In this document: positions 46,763 through 56,683 of the stretch, piece by piece
Numbering within the stretch: the stretch's first letter is position 1
How the letters are laid out: the number at the start of each line of letters is the position of its first letter
Origin: Tenacibaculum singaporense
GTDB lineage: Bacteria; Bacteroidota; Bacteroidia; Flavobacteriales; Flavobacteriaceae
Length of the DNA: 64,000 nt
Direction of reading: 5' to 3'
Assembly (NCBI RefSeq): GCF_003867015.1
Contig: NZ_CP032548.1
Coordinates: forward strand, 2,857,001 to 2,921,000
Program-made: the position numbers and the translations under genes
Notes under the pieces: generated by a model
Databases searched by the model: none
Seen by the model: only the letters and a program-made list of their open reading frames with translations
Told to the model about the DNA's origin: nothing

Positions 46763-46966
46763 ATGAATCGTATTAAAGAAGTATTACATGAAAAAGGTAT
46801 AAAGCAATCTTTACTAGCTGAAAGACTTGGTAAAAGTTATAATATGGTTAATAGTTATGCGGCTAATCGAAGACAACCTCGTGTTGAAGTATTATTTCAA
46901 ATAGCAGAACTTTTAAACATTAGCGTGAAAGATTTACTTATTGATAACAAAAAAGCTGCTAAATGA
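46763..46966 (+). CDS. XRE-family transcriptional regulator of the defence operon
   Basis: A 67-residue protein that is almost wholly a Cro/C1 HTH domain: RIKEVLHEKGIKQSLLAERLG, then MVNSYAANRRQPRVEVLFQIAELLNISVKDLL. It is the first gene of the cassette and overlaps the helicase start by four bases (ATGA), a coupling seen for autoregulated restriction systems with C-type control. It probably represses or times expression of the methylase and nucleases. Confidence 0.85.
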   Translation: MNRIKEVLHEKGIKQSLLAERLGKSYNMVNSYAANRRQPRVEVLFQIAELLNISVKDLLIDNKKAAK

Positions 46967-49900
46967 AATTAATCAACAACCAAGACACCTTATTAATCGA
47001 TGAGGTTAAAAATTTAATTAATGAAAAATCTAAAGTCTATATAAGCTGTAACTTTTTTACTGCCTTTGCTGTTTTTGAATTAATTGAAATATTAAAAAAA
47101 TCTAGTCAAGTAAATATACTATTAGACCTCAAAACTGAAGGAGACTTCAAATTTATACATAATGATGCTGAGCAAAAACTAAACTTAGGACTAGATAGAA
47201 AGTATAAAATAAATCAAGTTATTGGTTTAATTGAAGATAAAATCCAGTTTAGAAAAGGAAGTACTGCAAATCAGAATATACTCATAATTGAAAATGAGGA
47301 TAGTTCAACATGTTTTACATTAACACCATTAAATTTAGATTCTGTTAGTTTAGGTATTTTACCTTCTGAGTCTCCTGTTCTAATAAACTCTTTTGAGGAT
47401 ACAAATAATACGTATTTAACGTTATTTAAAAGTTCATGGGAAAACAGCAACCAATCTTTAAACGATATGGTAGTTGAAGAACTTGAAAAGGGTACTTCTA
47501 ACTTCACAGGTGAAGCTATTTACAAATATTGTATCCGTGAAATATTCAACTATTCTACGGTAAATGAAAGAGCAGATGAAAAACTTGAAAAAGTAGGTTT
47601 TAAAGATTCTAAAATATGGAGTCTATTGTACAATTTTCAAAAGGATGCTGTAATTGGTGCAATTGAAAAAATAGAAGCTTACGGTGGTTGTATTATAGCG
47701 GATAGTGTCGGTTTGGGTAAAACCTTTGAAGCATTAGGTGTAATAAAATACTATCAATTAAGAAATAGTAGAATATTAGTTTTAGCACCTAAAAAACTTA
47801 GAGAAAACTGGACGGTTTATACTTTAAATGATAAAAGAAATATTCTAGCGGAAGACAGACTTAATTTTAATGTTCTTAATCATACAGATTTATCAAGAGT
47901 ACGTGGAAAATCTGGAGATATAGATTTAGAAACTATCAACTGGGGAAATTATGATTTAGTAGTGATTGACGAGTCTCATAATTTTAGAAACAATCCTACC
48001 AAAAAAGGAATGACTCGTTATAAGCGATTAATGCAAGATGTTATTAAGGCAAATATCCGAACTAAAGTTTTAATGCTATCTGCAACCCCTGTTAACAATA
48101 AAATGAACGATTTAAAAAACCAAATTGCTTTTATTACTGAGGGAGATGATGCTGCTTTTGCCTCACAAGGGATTAATAGTATTACTCAAGTAATGAGAGA
48201 TTCTCAGCGTAGATTTACCAATTGGTTTAGAGATGGTGACCCAGATGAATTGGATGTAAATGAACTAATGCAACACCTTGATGGTACGTATTTTAGAATA
48301 CTAGATATGTTAACTATTGCAAGGTCTAGAAAACATATTGATAAATATTATGATACTACAGATATTGGTAAGTTTCCAAATCGTCTAGCACCTATTACTA
48401 TATACCCAGAAATTGATACTAAAAATCAATTTAAAGATATTGGTCAGATTTACGATGAAATTAGCACACTAACACTAGCATCTTATACACCGTTAGGTTA
48501 TGTAATGCCTCATAAACGTGAGTTTTACGAAGAAAAATATGATATGCAAACGCATACAGGTAGTGTATTTAAACAGGTAGATAGAGAACAGAGTTTAATA
48601 TACTTAATGCGTGTAAACCTATTAAAACGTTTAGAAAGCTCTATACATTCATTTAAACTTACAGTAGAGAAGCTTATTGGTTTGATTAATTCTAACTTAA
48701 AACAGTTAGAGGAACATAAAAATGGAGATATTGATTTAGATACCAATATAACCGATATTGACATTGATGATACTGATTTAGAGGATTTACTTATTGGAGG
48801 TAAGACAAAAGTTCTTATTCAAGATATTGATGGTATACGCTGGAAACAAGATTTAAAGCACGATAAAAGTATTTTAACAAACTTACTAGCAAGTATTAAG
48901 CTTATTGATGTAAAACGTGATGCAAAGCTGTTAAAATTGAAAGGCTTAATTAAAGGTAAATTAGAAAACCCACTTAACGGTAATAATAAAAAAGTAATTG
49001 TATTTACTGCCTTTGCAGATACAGCAAATTACATGTACAATGAGTTAAGCGATTGGCTTAAAAATGAAAAAGGCTTAAATGCTGCATTAGTAACTGGTTC
49101 TGGTCAGAATAAAACCAATATGAAAAATTGCAAAAATGACCTTAACTCTATATTAACGCATTTTTCGCCATTATCTAAGAAACGAAAAGATATTTATCCA
49201 GATGCAACATCAGAAATAGATATTTTATTCTGTACAGATTGTATTTCAGAAGGTCAAAACTTACAAGATTGTGATTATTTAGTAAACTATGATATCCATT
49301 GGAATCCAGTACGTATCATTCAACGTTTTGGACGTATAGACCGAATAGGCTCTATTAATGAACAAATTCAATTGGTTAATTTTTTTCCAAGTATGGAGCT
49401 TGATAGTTTTATCGATTTGGTAGCAAAAGTAAAGGGGCGTATGGTAATGCTAGATGTTTCTGCAACTGGAGAAGACAATGTAATTTCTAGAAACAGTCGT
49501 GAAATGCAAGATTTAGATTATCGAAAGCGACAATTAAAACAATTACAAGACCAAGTATTAGATTTAGAGGATATTAATGGGAATATTTCTATTACCGATA
49601 TGACTTTTAACGATTTTAAAATAGATTTAGAAAAAAGTAGTGATGCACAAATAGAGGCGTTAAATGAAATTCCACGAGCATCTTATGCTATTGTGAAATC
49701 TAATTTATCAAACGTAAAAGAGGGCGTTATTTTTTGTTTAAAGGACAATAGCAACGATATAAGCGATAAACTTAAAAACAATATCCTATACCCTCATTTC
49801 TTAGTGTATGCTAGTCTAGATGGAAAAGACATGGTTACAGCTTCGCAAACTAAAATAGCATTAGATTATTTTAGAAAGCTATGTATGGGCAATGATAAAA

Positions 49901-50121
49901 TATTACCCGATTTAGTAGCTGAATTTGAGAAAGAAACTATAGCAACCAAAAAGATGGAAGTTTATACCAAACTATTAAAAGCATCTTTAAAAGATATAGT
50001 TGGAGTACAAGAAGAAGTTGGTTTAGATATGTTAGCTACTCGTGGAGCTGTTAACTTGCTAAATAAAAGTATTGCTAATAATGAATCTTTAGAATTAGTC
50101 AGTTATTTAATTATAAAGTAA
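46963..50121 (+). CDS. SNF2-type helicase with degenerate phospholipase D-like N-terminal domain
   Basis: A 1,052-residue protein. Residues 1-165 look like a PLD-fold domain in which the HKD residues are lost (NQNILIIENEDSS replaces HxK). The helicase core follows: Walker A GLGKT at 250-254, DESH at 336-339, LSATPVNNK, and C-terminal motifs SEGQNLQDCD and QRFGRIDRIG from 787. The domain order resembles DrmD-like and BREX-associated helicases, but no DISARM or BREX core gene is present. It should move on dsDNA; the DUF4391 gene begins one base after its stop. Confidence 0.85.
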   Translation: MKLINNQDTLLIDEVKNLINEKSKVYISCNFFTAFAVFELIEILKKSSQVNILLDLKTEGDFKFIHNDAEQKLNLGLDRKYKINQVIGLIEDKIQFRKGSTANQNILIIENEDSSTCFTLTPLNLDSVSLGILPSESPVLINSFEDTNNTYLTLFKSSWENSNQSLNDMVVEELEKGTSNFTGEAIYKYCIREIFNYSTVNERADEKLEKVGFKDSKIWSLLYNFQKDAVIGAIEKIEAYGGCIIADSVGLGKTFEALGVIKYYQLRNSRILVLAPKKLRENWTVYTLNDKRNILAEDRLNFNVLNHTDLSRVRGKSGDIDLETINWGNYDLVVIDESHNFRNNPTKKGMTRYKRLMQDVIKANIRTKVLMLSATPVNNKMNDLKNQIAFITEGDDAAFASQGINSITQVMRDSQRRFTNWFRDGDPDELDVNELMQHLDGTYFRILDMLTIARSRKHIDKYYDTTDIGKFPNRLAPITIYPEIDTKNQFKDIGQIYDEISTLTLASYTPLGYVMPHKREFYEEKYDMQTHTGSVFKQVDREQSLIYLMRVNLLKRLESSIHSFKLTVEKLIGLINSNLKQLEEHKNGDIDLDTNITDIDIDDTDLEDLLIGGKTKVLIQDIDGIRWKQDLKHDKSILTNLLASIKLIDVKRDAKLLKLKGLIKGKLENPLNGNNKKVIVFTAFADTANYMYNELSDWLKNEKGLNAALVTGSGQNKTNMKNCKNDLNSILTHFSPLSKKRKDIYPDATSEIDILFCTDCISEGQNLQDCDYLVNYDIHWNPVRIIQRFGRIDRIGSINEQIQLVNFFPSMELDSFIDLVAKVKGRMVMLDVSATGEDNVISRNSREMQDLDYRKRQLKQLQDQVLDLEDINGNISITDMTFNDFKIDLEKSSDAQIEALNEIPRASYAIVKSNLSNVKEGVIFCLKDNSNDISDKLKNNILYPHFLVYASLDGKDMVTASQTKIALDYFRKLCMGNDKILPDLVAEFEKETIATKKMEVYTKLLKASLKDIVGVQEEVGLDMLATRGAVNLLNKSIANNESLELVSYLIIK

Positions 50122-50892
50122 ATGAATAATTCTTTTAATAATATATTTAAAATACCAGACCGTAGTCTTGTAGAGCAACGTTTAACCAAAGCTTATTTTC
50201 TTAGAAACTTCAGCTTGTCAAGTGCTGAAAAAAAGTTATTAAGCACTACTATTGAGTCTATGGAAATATTAGGTCAGATTAATTATGAAAAGACTAATAT
50301 TCCAGCTGTGTTAACAGAAACAGACAGTTACGAGAATATTTTAATAATTTCATGTACCATTCCAAATAATCTATTAGAAAAATATGCCGATAGCTGTTCG
50401 CAATTGATACAAAAATATATAGCACACCAAGTAGTTTTGATAATTGAAGACGGTAACCAGTTTATTATTAATGTAACAGAAAAACGTATTAATCTCGTAG
50501 ACAAAAACAAATTGGTAGTAGTAAAAGATTACAACACCCCAGAAATTTCTAAACTTTATAAAAACGAACAAAGTGAAGCTTTTTTTAAATCCTTAGATTT
50601 TAATACACTAGATAAAAAAAACTTAGAAATGATATACAAAAGCTATATACAAGCAGTTGTACAATATCAAATTGCTAGTGTTACTGGAAATTATAAAAAA
50701 AGAACTAAAGCTCGCACTGCAATAGATATGCAATATTTAGCAGACATAGAGCAACTAAAAACAGATATTACTTCATTAGTCAATCAAATAAAGAAAGAGA
50801 GTCAATTTAATTCAAAAATTAAATTGAACATATTAATTCAAAAAAAGAAAAATAGAATTAAAGAGTTAAAAAAAAGACTAGAATCTAATTAA
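50122..50892 (+). CDS. DUF4391 protein
   Basis: A 256-residue protein: N-terminal FKIPDRSLVEQRLTKAYFLRN, middle ILIISCTIPNNLLEKYADSC, and C-terminal basic coiled-coil helices (residues 205-256). This is the DUF4391 pattern, usually a companion of PLD/SNF2-type helicases in defence loci. Its biochemical role is unknown; the coiled coil suggests it bridges the helicase and DNA or the Res protein. Confidence 0.75.
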   Translation: MNNSFNNIFKIPDRSLVEQRLTKAYFLRNFSLSSAEKKLLSTTIESMEILGQINYEKTNIPAVLTETDSYENILIISCTIPNNLLEKYADSCSQLIQKYIAHQVVLIIEDGNQFIINVTEKRINLVDKNKLVVVKDYNTPEISKLYKNEQSEAFFKSLDFNTLDKKNLEMIYKSYIQAVVQYQIASVTGNYKKRTKARTAIDMQYLADIEQLKTDITSLVNQIKKESQFNSKIKLNILIQKKKNRIKELKKRLESN

Positions 50893-50902
50893 AAAAAGCT
50901 AA

Positions 50903-52603
50903 ATGATTGAAAAAGCTGTGTTAGAGCCAAAACTTATAAATAAAATTAAAGGAGATTTTTATATACCAGCATATCAACGAGGTTATAGATGGGAAAAAGA
51001 GCATGTTGCAATGTTACTCAATGATATTTGGAAAAATGGAGATAAAAATTACAGTCTACAACCAGTAGTTGTAAAAAAACTTAAAGATGATACTTACGAG
51101 CTAATTGATGGGCAACAAAGAACCACTACTTTGTACCTTATTTTAAAGTATATGAAACAGGTGCTGCCTTTTATTGAGCTTAATTTTTCATTGACTTATG
51201 AAACAAGAAAAAAAAGTTCAACATTTTTAAAGGATATTGATGAAAAACTCAAAGACGATAATATAGATTTTTATCATATTTATAATGCTTATAAAGCTAT
51301 TGAAGAATGGTTTAACGAGGAAGGAGAGGATAAAAATTTAAAAGTTATAAATCTTTATAAATATTTTGGTGAGCGTGTTAAGGTTATTTGGTATGAAGTG
51401 GATAATAACACCAATGCAACAAATTTATTTACTCGTCTAAATATTGGTAAAATACCTCTTACCAATGCCGAATTAGTCAAAGCCTTATTTTTATCAAAAG
51501 ATAATGGTATTACTTATGAAAAACAATTAGAAATATCTACTACTTGGGATAGTATTGAAAAAGACCTTCAAAACAATAAACTATGGTATTTTTTAACGAA
51601 TCAATCGCCTAAATTATTTGCTACACGAATAGAGCTTATATTTAATTTAATGGCAAATAAAAAAGTAAATGAGAAAGAATCGTTTTTTACTTTTTATTAC
51701 TTCATAGACCAAATTAAAAGCGAAAAATCTAGTCTTGAATTATGGCAGAACATAGTTTCTTATTTTTTAACTTTAAAAGAATGGTTTGAAAAACGAGATA
51801 TTTATCATAAAGTGGGTTACTTAGTAGCTATAGGGAAACCTATTCAAGAAATAATAATTGAATCGCAAGGTAAAACCAAAACAGAATTTGAAAATGGTTT
51901 AGATGATGCTATAAGAGAAAAATTAAGCTTAACTCTTTCAGATGTTCGTGAGTTATCTTACGAGAAGGCTAAAGATAAATCTAAAATAGAAGATTTTTTA
52001 TTATTACATAATGTTGAAACAATAAGATTATTAAAAGATACTTCGCAATTTTATTCTTTTGATAACCATAAGAGTAATAAATGGAGTTTAGAACATATAC
52101 ATGCTCAACAATCAATGGGGCTAAACAAAAAGGAAGACCAACAAGAGTGGCTTAATTTACATAAAACATCACTTCAAAATCTTGCTTTAAAAAGTTCTGA
52201 ACCTCAAAGTATCAATTTATTAATAACAGAAATCGATAATAATATAGAAAATATAACAAAGGCAATATTTGACGATATTTTCCATAAGGTTTTTAATCTT
52301 CTTTCAGAAAAAGAAGATAGAGATTATATAGATGCTATAAGCAATATGGCATTATTGAGTATTTCAAGTAATGCGGCTCTTAATAACGCTACTTTTGATG
52401 TAAAACGTAATAAAATTATTGAACTGGATAAAGAAGGTGCTTATATACCTATTTGTACAAAACGAGTATTTTTTAAGTATTACACCGAATCTAAAGACCA
52501 TCAACTACAATTTTGGGGAGCTAAAGACCGAGAAGCATATTTAGATTCTATGATAGGTGAAAAAGGTAATTTATTAAACTATTTAAAAACCGAAAAAGCT
52601 TAA
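50903..52603 (+). CDS. DUF262 protein with HNH-like C-terminus (GmrSD/type IV restriction-like)
   Basis: A 566-residue protein. The DUF262 domain carries IPAYQRGYRW near residue 25 and the nucleotidase-like motif DGQQR at 69-73. The C-terminal half has SLEHIHAQ (His at 398) and LQNLALKS, and a later SNMALLSISSNAALNNATFDVKR, which match the DUF1524/HNH segment of GmrD. Known GmrSD enzymes cut glucosylated hydroxymethylcytosine DNA. Here it may attack modified phage DNA and thereby complement the type III system. Confidence 0.8.
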   Translation: MIEKAVLEPKLINKIKGDFYIPAYQRGYRWEKEHVAMLLNDIWKNGDKNYSLQPVVVKKLKDDTYELIDGQQRTTTLYLILKYMKQVLPFIELNFSLTYETRKKSSTFLKDIDEKLKDDNIDFYHIYNAYKAIEEWFNEEGEDKNLKVINLYKYFGERVKVIWYEVDNNTNATNLFTRLNIGKIPLTNAELVKALFLSKDNGITYEKQLEISTTWDSIEKDLQNNKLWYFLTNQSPKLFATRIELIFNLMANKKVNEKESFFTFYYFIDQIKSEKSSLELWQNIVSYFLTLKEWFEKRDIYHKVGYLVAIGKPIQEIIIESQGKTKTEFENGLDDAIREKLSLTLSDVRELSYEKAKDKSKIEDFLLLHNVETIRLLKDTSQFYSFDNHKSNKWSLEHIHAQQSMGLNKKEDQQEWLNLHKTSLQNLALKSSEPQSINLLITEIDNNIENITKAIFDDIFHKVFNLLSEKEDRDYIDAISNMALLSISSNAALNNATFDVKRNKIIELDKEGAYIPICTKRVFFKYYTESKDHQLQFWGAKDREAYLDSMIGEKGNLLNYLKTEKA

Positions 52604-52606
52604 ATA

Positions 52607-54787
52607 ATGAACTCAACACCAACCACATTTAAACAAATATTCGGTCAGAAATTAGAAAACGAAACGACTATCAATGGAATAGAAATTCCAATAATTCAAC
52701 GAGACTATGCACAGGGTAGAAATACCACCGATGTTACAAGAATCAGAAATCGTTTTATTAATGTGTTATATAAAGCATTAACAGGTTCAGCAGATGATGC
52801 TGTAAAACTAGATTTTATTTACGGTAATATCGAAGATGAAAAATTAATACCGTTAGATGGTCAACAACGTTTAACCACATTGTTTTTACTTCATTGGTAT
52901 GTAGCTAAGAGTGAAAATATAGCTACTGAAGATTATTCTTTCTTAAATAACTTTACTTATAAAACCCGTTTCAGTTCACAACATTTTTGTGATAAATTAG
53001 TTAATTGTTCACCAGATTTTGAACAAGAAAAATTATCAACTTGGATAAAAGACCAGAATTGGTTTATGTATTCATGGGAAAATGACCCAACTGTAAAAGC
53101 TATGCTAGTTGTTATAGACGATTTACATAAAGCTTTTAAGAAAGAAACAAATCTTTGGAAAAAGCTCACCGAAGGTTTAGAAATGCCAATAAGTTTTTAT
53201 TTTCTTGCATTAGAAGAAATGGGTGTTACAGATAGTTTGTATATAAAAATGAACTCTAGAGGTAAGCCTTTAACTCCTTTTGAACACTTTAAAGCAGAAT
53301 TTGAAAAAACTATCAAAGAAGTATCCCTTGCACAATATGAAGAGTTTATTAAAAAGGTAGATATCGATTGGATAGATATGTTTTGGAAATATCGTAGCGA
53401 AAATAATGAAATTGATGAAGAGTTTATGAGGTTTTATAGATTCATAACAGAAATGATTTGTTACGAACAAAATATACCTATCATTAATAACGATTTTGAT
53501 TTATCGGCTAAAGTTTACGGAATACAGAATTCAAATGCTCAAAATAACTTACAATTTCTTTTTAATGCTTTTGATAGTTGGAGAGAAACAGAAAATATAG
53601 GTGAGTTTTTTAATAATATATTTTCAAAAAACGAACCAGAACCTAATAAGGTTTTACTTTATACAGAGACTGTCAATTTATTTTCAATGTGTTGCCATAA
53701 TTATGGTAAAACATCTGGAAAACGAAGACAATTTTCTTTTATTAACACTTTTTTAATGTATGCTGTTCAGCTGTACTTAATACACAGAAATGATATAAGC
53801 GTTGAAGCTTTTATAAAGCGTTTAAGAATAGTAAGAAACTTAGCATTAAACTCGCAAGATGAAACTCGTGAAACAAAATTAACGGGTTTACTGCAAGATG
53901 TAAAAAATATTATTCTTGAAGAAAAGATAGAATTAAACTCTTTAGGGTTTAACGAGTTGCAAAAACAACAAGAATTAGATAAGATTCTATGGCGTAAGAA
54001 GCACCCCGAATTAGAGGTTTGTTTAAATAATTTAGAAGACCAAAAACTATTACAAGGTAATATTGCTATTATTGGGTTAGATAACACAGAAAAATTTCAA
54101 ATGTTAGCAACTAATTTTATAAAACTGTTTAATGGAGATATTCATTACAAGGAAATTAGTAAAGCATTATTAACTGTAGGTGATTATACACAATTTGTTA
54201 CTTGGAGAGTTTTATTTGGTAATCATACTGATTCCTCTTGGAGAGAGCTATTTACACCTTCTCAAAAAAGAAGAGGTTTTGAAAAAACTAAAGAAGTATT
54301 ATCTCTTCTTTTAGATACTAAGGATGTGGATTTAAAATCATATATAACTAATCTTATTGATGATTATAGAAATAATGAAAATACTATAAAAAATTGGAGA
54401 TACTATTTTATTAAATACCCTAATATGAGAGCTGGTAAAAGCGGTGTATTTAATTGGTACAATGACCCTTCACGAAAAAAAGAAAATCAATACGATATGT
54501 ATATGATGAATACAGCTCATGCATTAAGTGGAAGGCATTGGAATCCGTTTTTATATGAAGTTTTTCAAAATGAAAACTTTAAAACTAAAACTACTCTTGA
54601 AGAATACGGGGCATTAATTATTTTAAATGAAAAGAATCAGAAGCTTGCTTCTAAAAATGATGGATGGTATATTTACGACTTCGAAGATAACCTAATTCAG
54701 AGAATAGAAATAGCACAAGAAAATGGTAATGATACTGAAGATAGAATTGACATTATAACCCATTTTTTAACTAGCTATTTAAACTAA
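52607..54787 (+). CDS. Second DUF262 protein, long, without recognisable HNH
   Basis: A 726-residue protein with DUF262 motifs IPIIQRDYAQGR near residue 28 and DGQQR at 84-88 (PLDGQQRLTTLFLLHWY), and a following NSRGKPLTPFEHFKAEFE element typical of DUF262. The C-terminal 450 residues show no EHI-type HNH; a SGRHWNPFLYEVF motif near the end is striking. It starts three bases after the first DUF262 gene. The pair could work as a split GmrS/GmrD-like complex with one nuclease-bearing and one sensor-like subunit (inference). Confidence 0.75.
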   Translation: MNSTPTTFKQIFGQKLENETTINGIEIPIIQRDYAQGRNTTDVTRIRNRFINVLYKALTGSADDAVKLDFIYGNIEDEKLIPLDGQQRLTTLFLLHWYVAKSENIATEDYSFLNNFTYKTRFSSQHFCDKLVNCSPDFEQEKLSTWIKDQNWFMYSWENDPTVKAMLVVIDDLHKAFKKETNLWKKLTEGLEMPISFYFLALEEMGVTDSLYIKMNSRGKPLTPFEHFKAEFEKTIKEVSLAQYEEFIKKVDIDWIDMFWKYRSENNEIDEEFMRFYRFITEMICYEQNIPIINNDFDLSAKVYGIQNSNAQNNLQFLFNAFDSWRETENIGEFFNNIFSKNEPEPNKVLLYTETVNLFSMCCHNYGKTSGKRRQFSFINTFLMYAVQLYLIHRNDISVEAFIKRLRIVRNLALNSQDETRETKLTGLLQDVKNIILEEKIELNSLGFNELQKQQELDKILWRKKHPELEVCLNNLEDQKLLQGNIAIIGLDNTEKFQMLATNFIKLFNGDIHYKEISKALLTVGDYTQFVTWRVLFGNHTDSSWRELFTPSQKRRGFEKTKEVLSLLLDTKDVDLKSYITNLIDDYRNNENTIKNWRYYFIKYPNMRAGKSGVFNWYNDPSRKKENQYDMYMMNTAHALSGRHWNPFLYEVFQNENFKTKTTLEEYGALIILNEKNQKLASKNDGWYIYDFEDNLIQRIEIAQENGNDTEDRIDIITHFLTSYLN

Positions 54788-54811
54788 ATTACAAAGCATA
54801 CTATACCAGAT

Positions 54812-56680
54812 ATGAGCATAGATAAAATACAACAAGGAGACAGCTTAACCCAAAGTAAAGATTTAGTTGCCGATAATATAGAAAAGTTAAAACAACTTTT
54901 TCCAGAGATTGTAACTGAAGGGAAAATAGATTTTAAAGTACTACAAGATGTTTTAGGTGAAGATATTGAAGAAGAGGATGAATATTATCGTTTAACGTGG
55001 GCTGGTAAAGCAAAAGCACGTAGAGAGGCTCATAAACCAAGTACTGGTACATTAAGACCAGTAAAAGAAGATAGTGTTAATTGGGATACTACTGAAAATT
55101 TGTACATAGAAGGAGATAATCTTGAAGTATTAAAGCTATTACAAAAGTCTTACGCTGGTAAAGTAAAGATGATTTACATAGACCCTCCTTACAATACAGG
55201 GAAAGATTTTGTTTATAAAGATAACTATAAAGACAATCTTAAAAATTACCAAGAGATTACTGGACAATTAGACGAGGAAGGTAACAAAATAAGTACCAAT
55301 AGCGATAGCGATGGGCGTTATCATTCTAATTGGTTGAATATGATGTATCCTCGTCTGCGTTTAGCACGTAATTTACTTAAAGATAATGGAATTATTTTTA
55401 TTAGTATAGATGATGTTGAGGTTGGAAATCTAAGAGCTATTGGTAATGAGATTTTTGGAAATGACAATTTTATATCAAATATGGTTTGGCAAAAAAATTA
55501 CTCTCCTAGAAATGACGCTAAATATTTTTCAGATATGCATGACCATATCCTTGTTTTTGCAAAAAACAAGGATAAATTTGAAAGAATTTTACTTCCTAGA
55601 ACAGCTGAACAAAATGCTAGATATACTAATAGAGATAATGACCCTAGAGGAGATTGGAAAGCTGAAAATCTTTCAGTTAAAACATATTCTGCTGCCTATG
55701 ATTATCCTATTACGACTCCAGGTGGAAGAGTTGTAAACCCTCCAAAAGGTAGATGTTGGAGAACATCTAAAGAAAAAATGGAGGAATTAGATAAAGATAA
55801 TAGAATTTGGTGGGGAGAAGATGGAAATAATGTTCCTTCGAAAAAAAGTTTTTTATCTGAAGTACAGCAAGGAAGAGTTCCAACTACATTACTTTTTAGA
55901 AATGAAGTTGGAGACAACCAAGAAGCTGCTAAGCGAATTGTAGAACTTTTTGATGGTAAACCATTTGATACGCCTAAACCTATTGGTTTAATAAAACATT
56001 TTTTATCGATATCTACAGACAAAAATGATTTGGTCTTAGATTTCTTTGCTGGTTCATCTACAACAGCAGATTCATTATTTCAAAAAAATTTAGAAGATAA
56101 TGGGCATAGAAAATTTATTCAGATTCAGTTACCAGAACCTACTAATAAAAAAAGTGAAGGTTTTAGAACTGGATATAATAATGTTTCAGAGATATCAAAA
56201 GAACGTATCCGTAGAGCTGCAAAAAAAATAGCAGAAGAACATCCAGAAAAAGCGGAAAAGTTAGATTTAGGCTTTAAAGTTTTTAAACTAGATAATTCTA
56301 ATATAAAGGGGTGGGATGGTAATCCCGATAAGTTGGAGGCTAATTTATGGGATGCTGTAAGTAATATAAAAGAAGACCGAACACAAGAAGATGTATTGTA
56401 CGAAATCCTCTTAAAATACGGTTTAGACTTAACCTTACCAATAGAAGAAAAAACAATAGAAGGTAAAATAGTGTTTAATGTTGGTTTTGGAGCCTTATTT
56501 ATTTGTTTAGGTGACAATTTAACAAATACAGTAGCAGAAGGTATTGGAGAATGGAAAGAAGAATTAGAGCCAGAAATATGCCGTGTTATTTTTAAAGATA
56601 CTGGTTTTACCGATGTAGAAAAAACAAATTCTATACAAACATTAAAACGTTTTGGCATCGGAGAAATAAAAAGTATATAA
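54812..56680 (+). CDS. Type III restriction-modification methyltransferase (Mod)
   Basis: A 622-residue N6-adenine methyltransferase of the beta class: motif IV DPPYNTGKDFVY at residues 124-135 precedes the target recognition region (about 165-390), and motif I DFFAGSSTTAD lies at 410-420, the order seen in type III Mod subunits. Upstream YRLTWAGKAKAR is also typical of Mod. It protects host DNA, and with Res it forms the restriction complex. Res follows three bases after it. Confidence 0.92.
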   Translation: MSIDKIQQGDSLTQSKDLVADNIEKLKQLFPEIVTEGKIDFKVLQDVLGEDIEEEDEYYRLTWAGKAKARREAHKPSTGTLRPVKEDSVNWDTTENLYIEGDNLEVLKLLQKSYAGKVKMIYIDPPYNTGKDFVYKDNYKDNLKNYQEITGQLDEEGNKISTNSDSDGRYHSNWLNMMYPRLRLARNLLKDNGIIFISIDDVEVGNLRAIGNEIFGNDNFISNMVWQKNYSPRNDAKYFSDMHDHILVFAKNKDKFERILLPRTAEQNARYTNRDNDPRGDWKAENLSVKTYSAAYDYPITTPGGRVVNPPKGRCWRTSKEKMEELDKDNRIWWGEDGNNVPSKKSFLSEVQQGRVPTTLLFRNEVGDNQEAAKRIVELFDGKPFDTPKPIGLIKHFLSISTDKNDLVLDFFAGSSTTADSLFQKNLEDNGHRKFIQIQLPEPTNKKSEGFRTGYNNVSEISKERIRRAAKKIAEEHPEKAEKLDLGFKVFKLDNSNIKGWDGNPDKLEANLWDAVSNIKEDRTQEDVLYEILLKYGLDLTLPIEEKTIEGKIVFNVGFGALFICLGDNLTNTVAEGIGEWKEELEPEICRVIFKDTGFTDVEKTNSIQTLKRFGIGEIKSI

Positions 56681-56683
56681 CCT

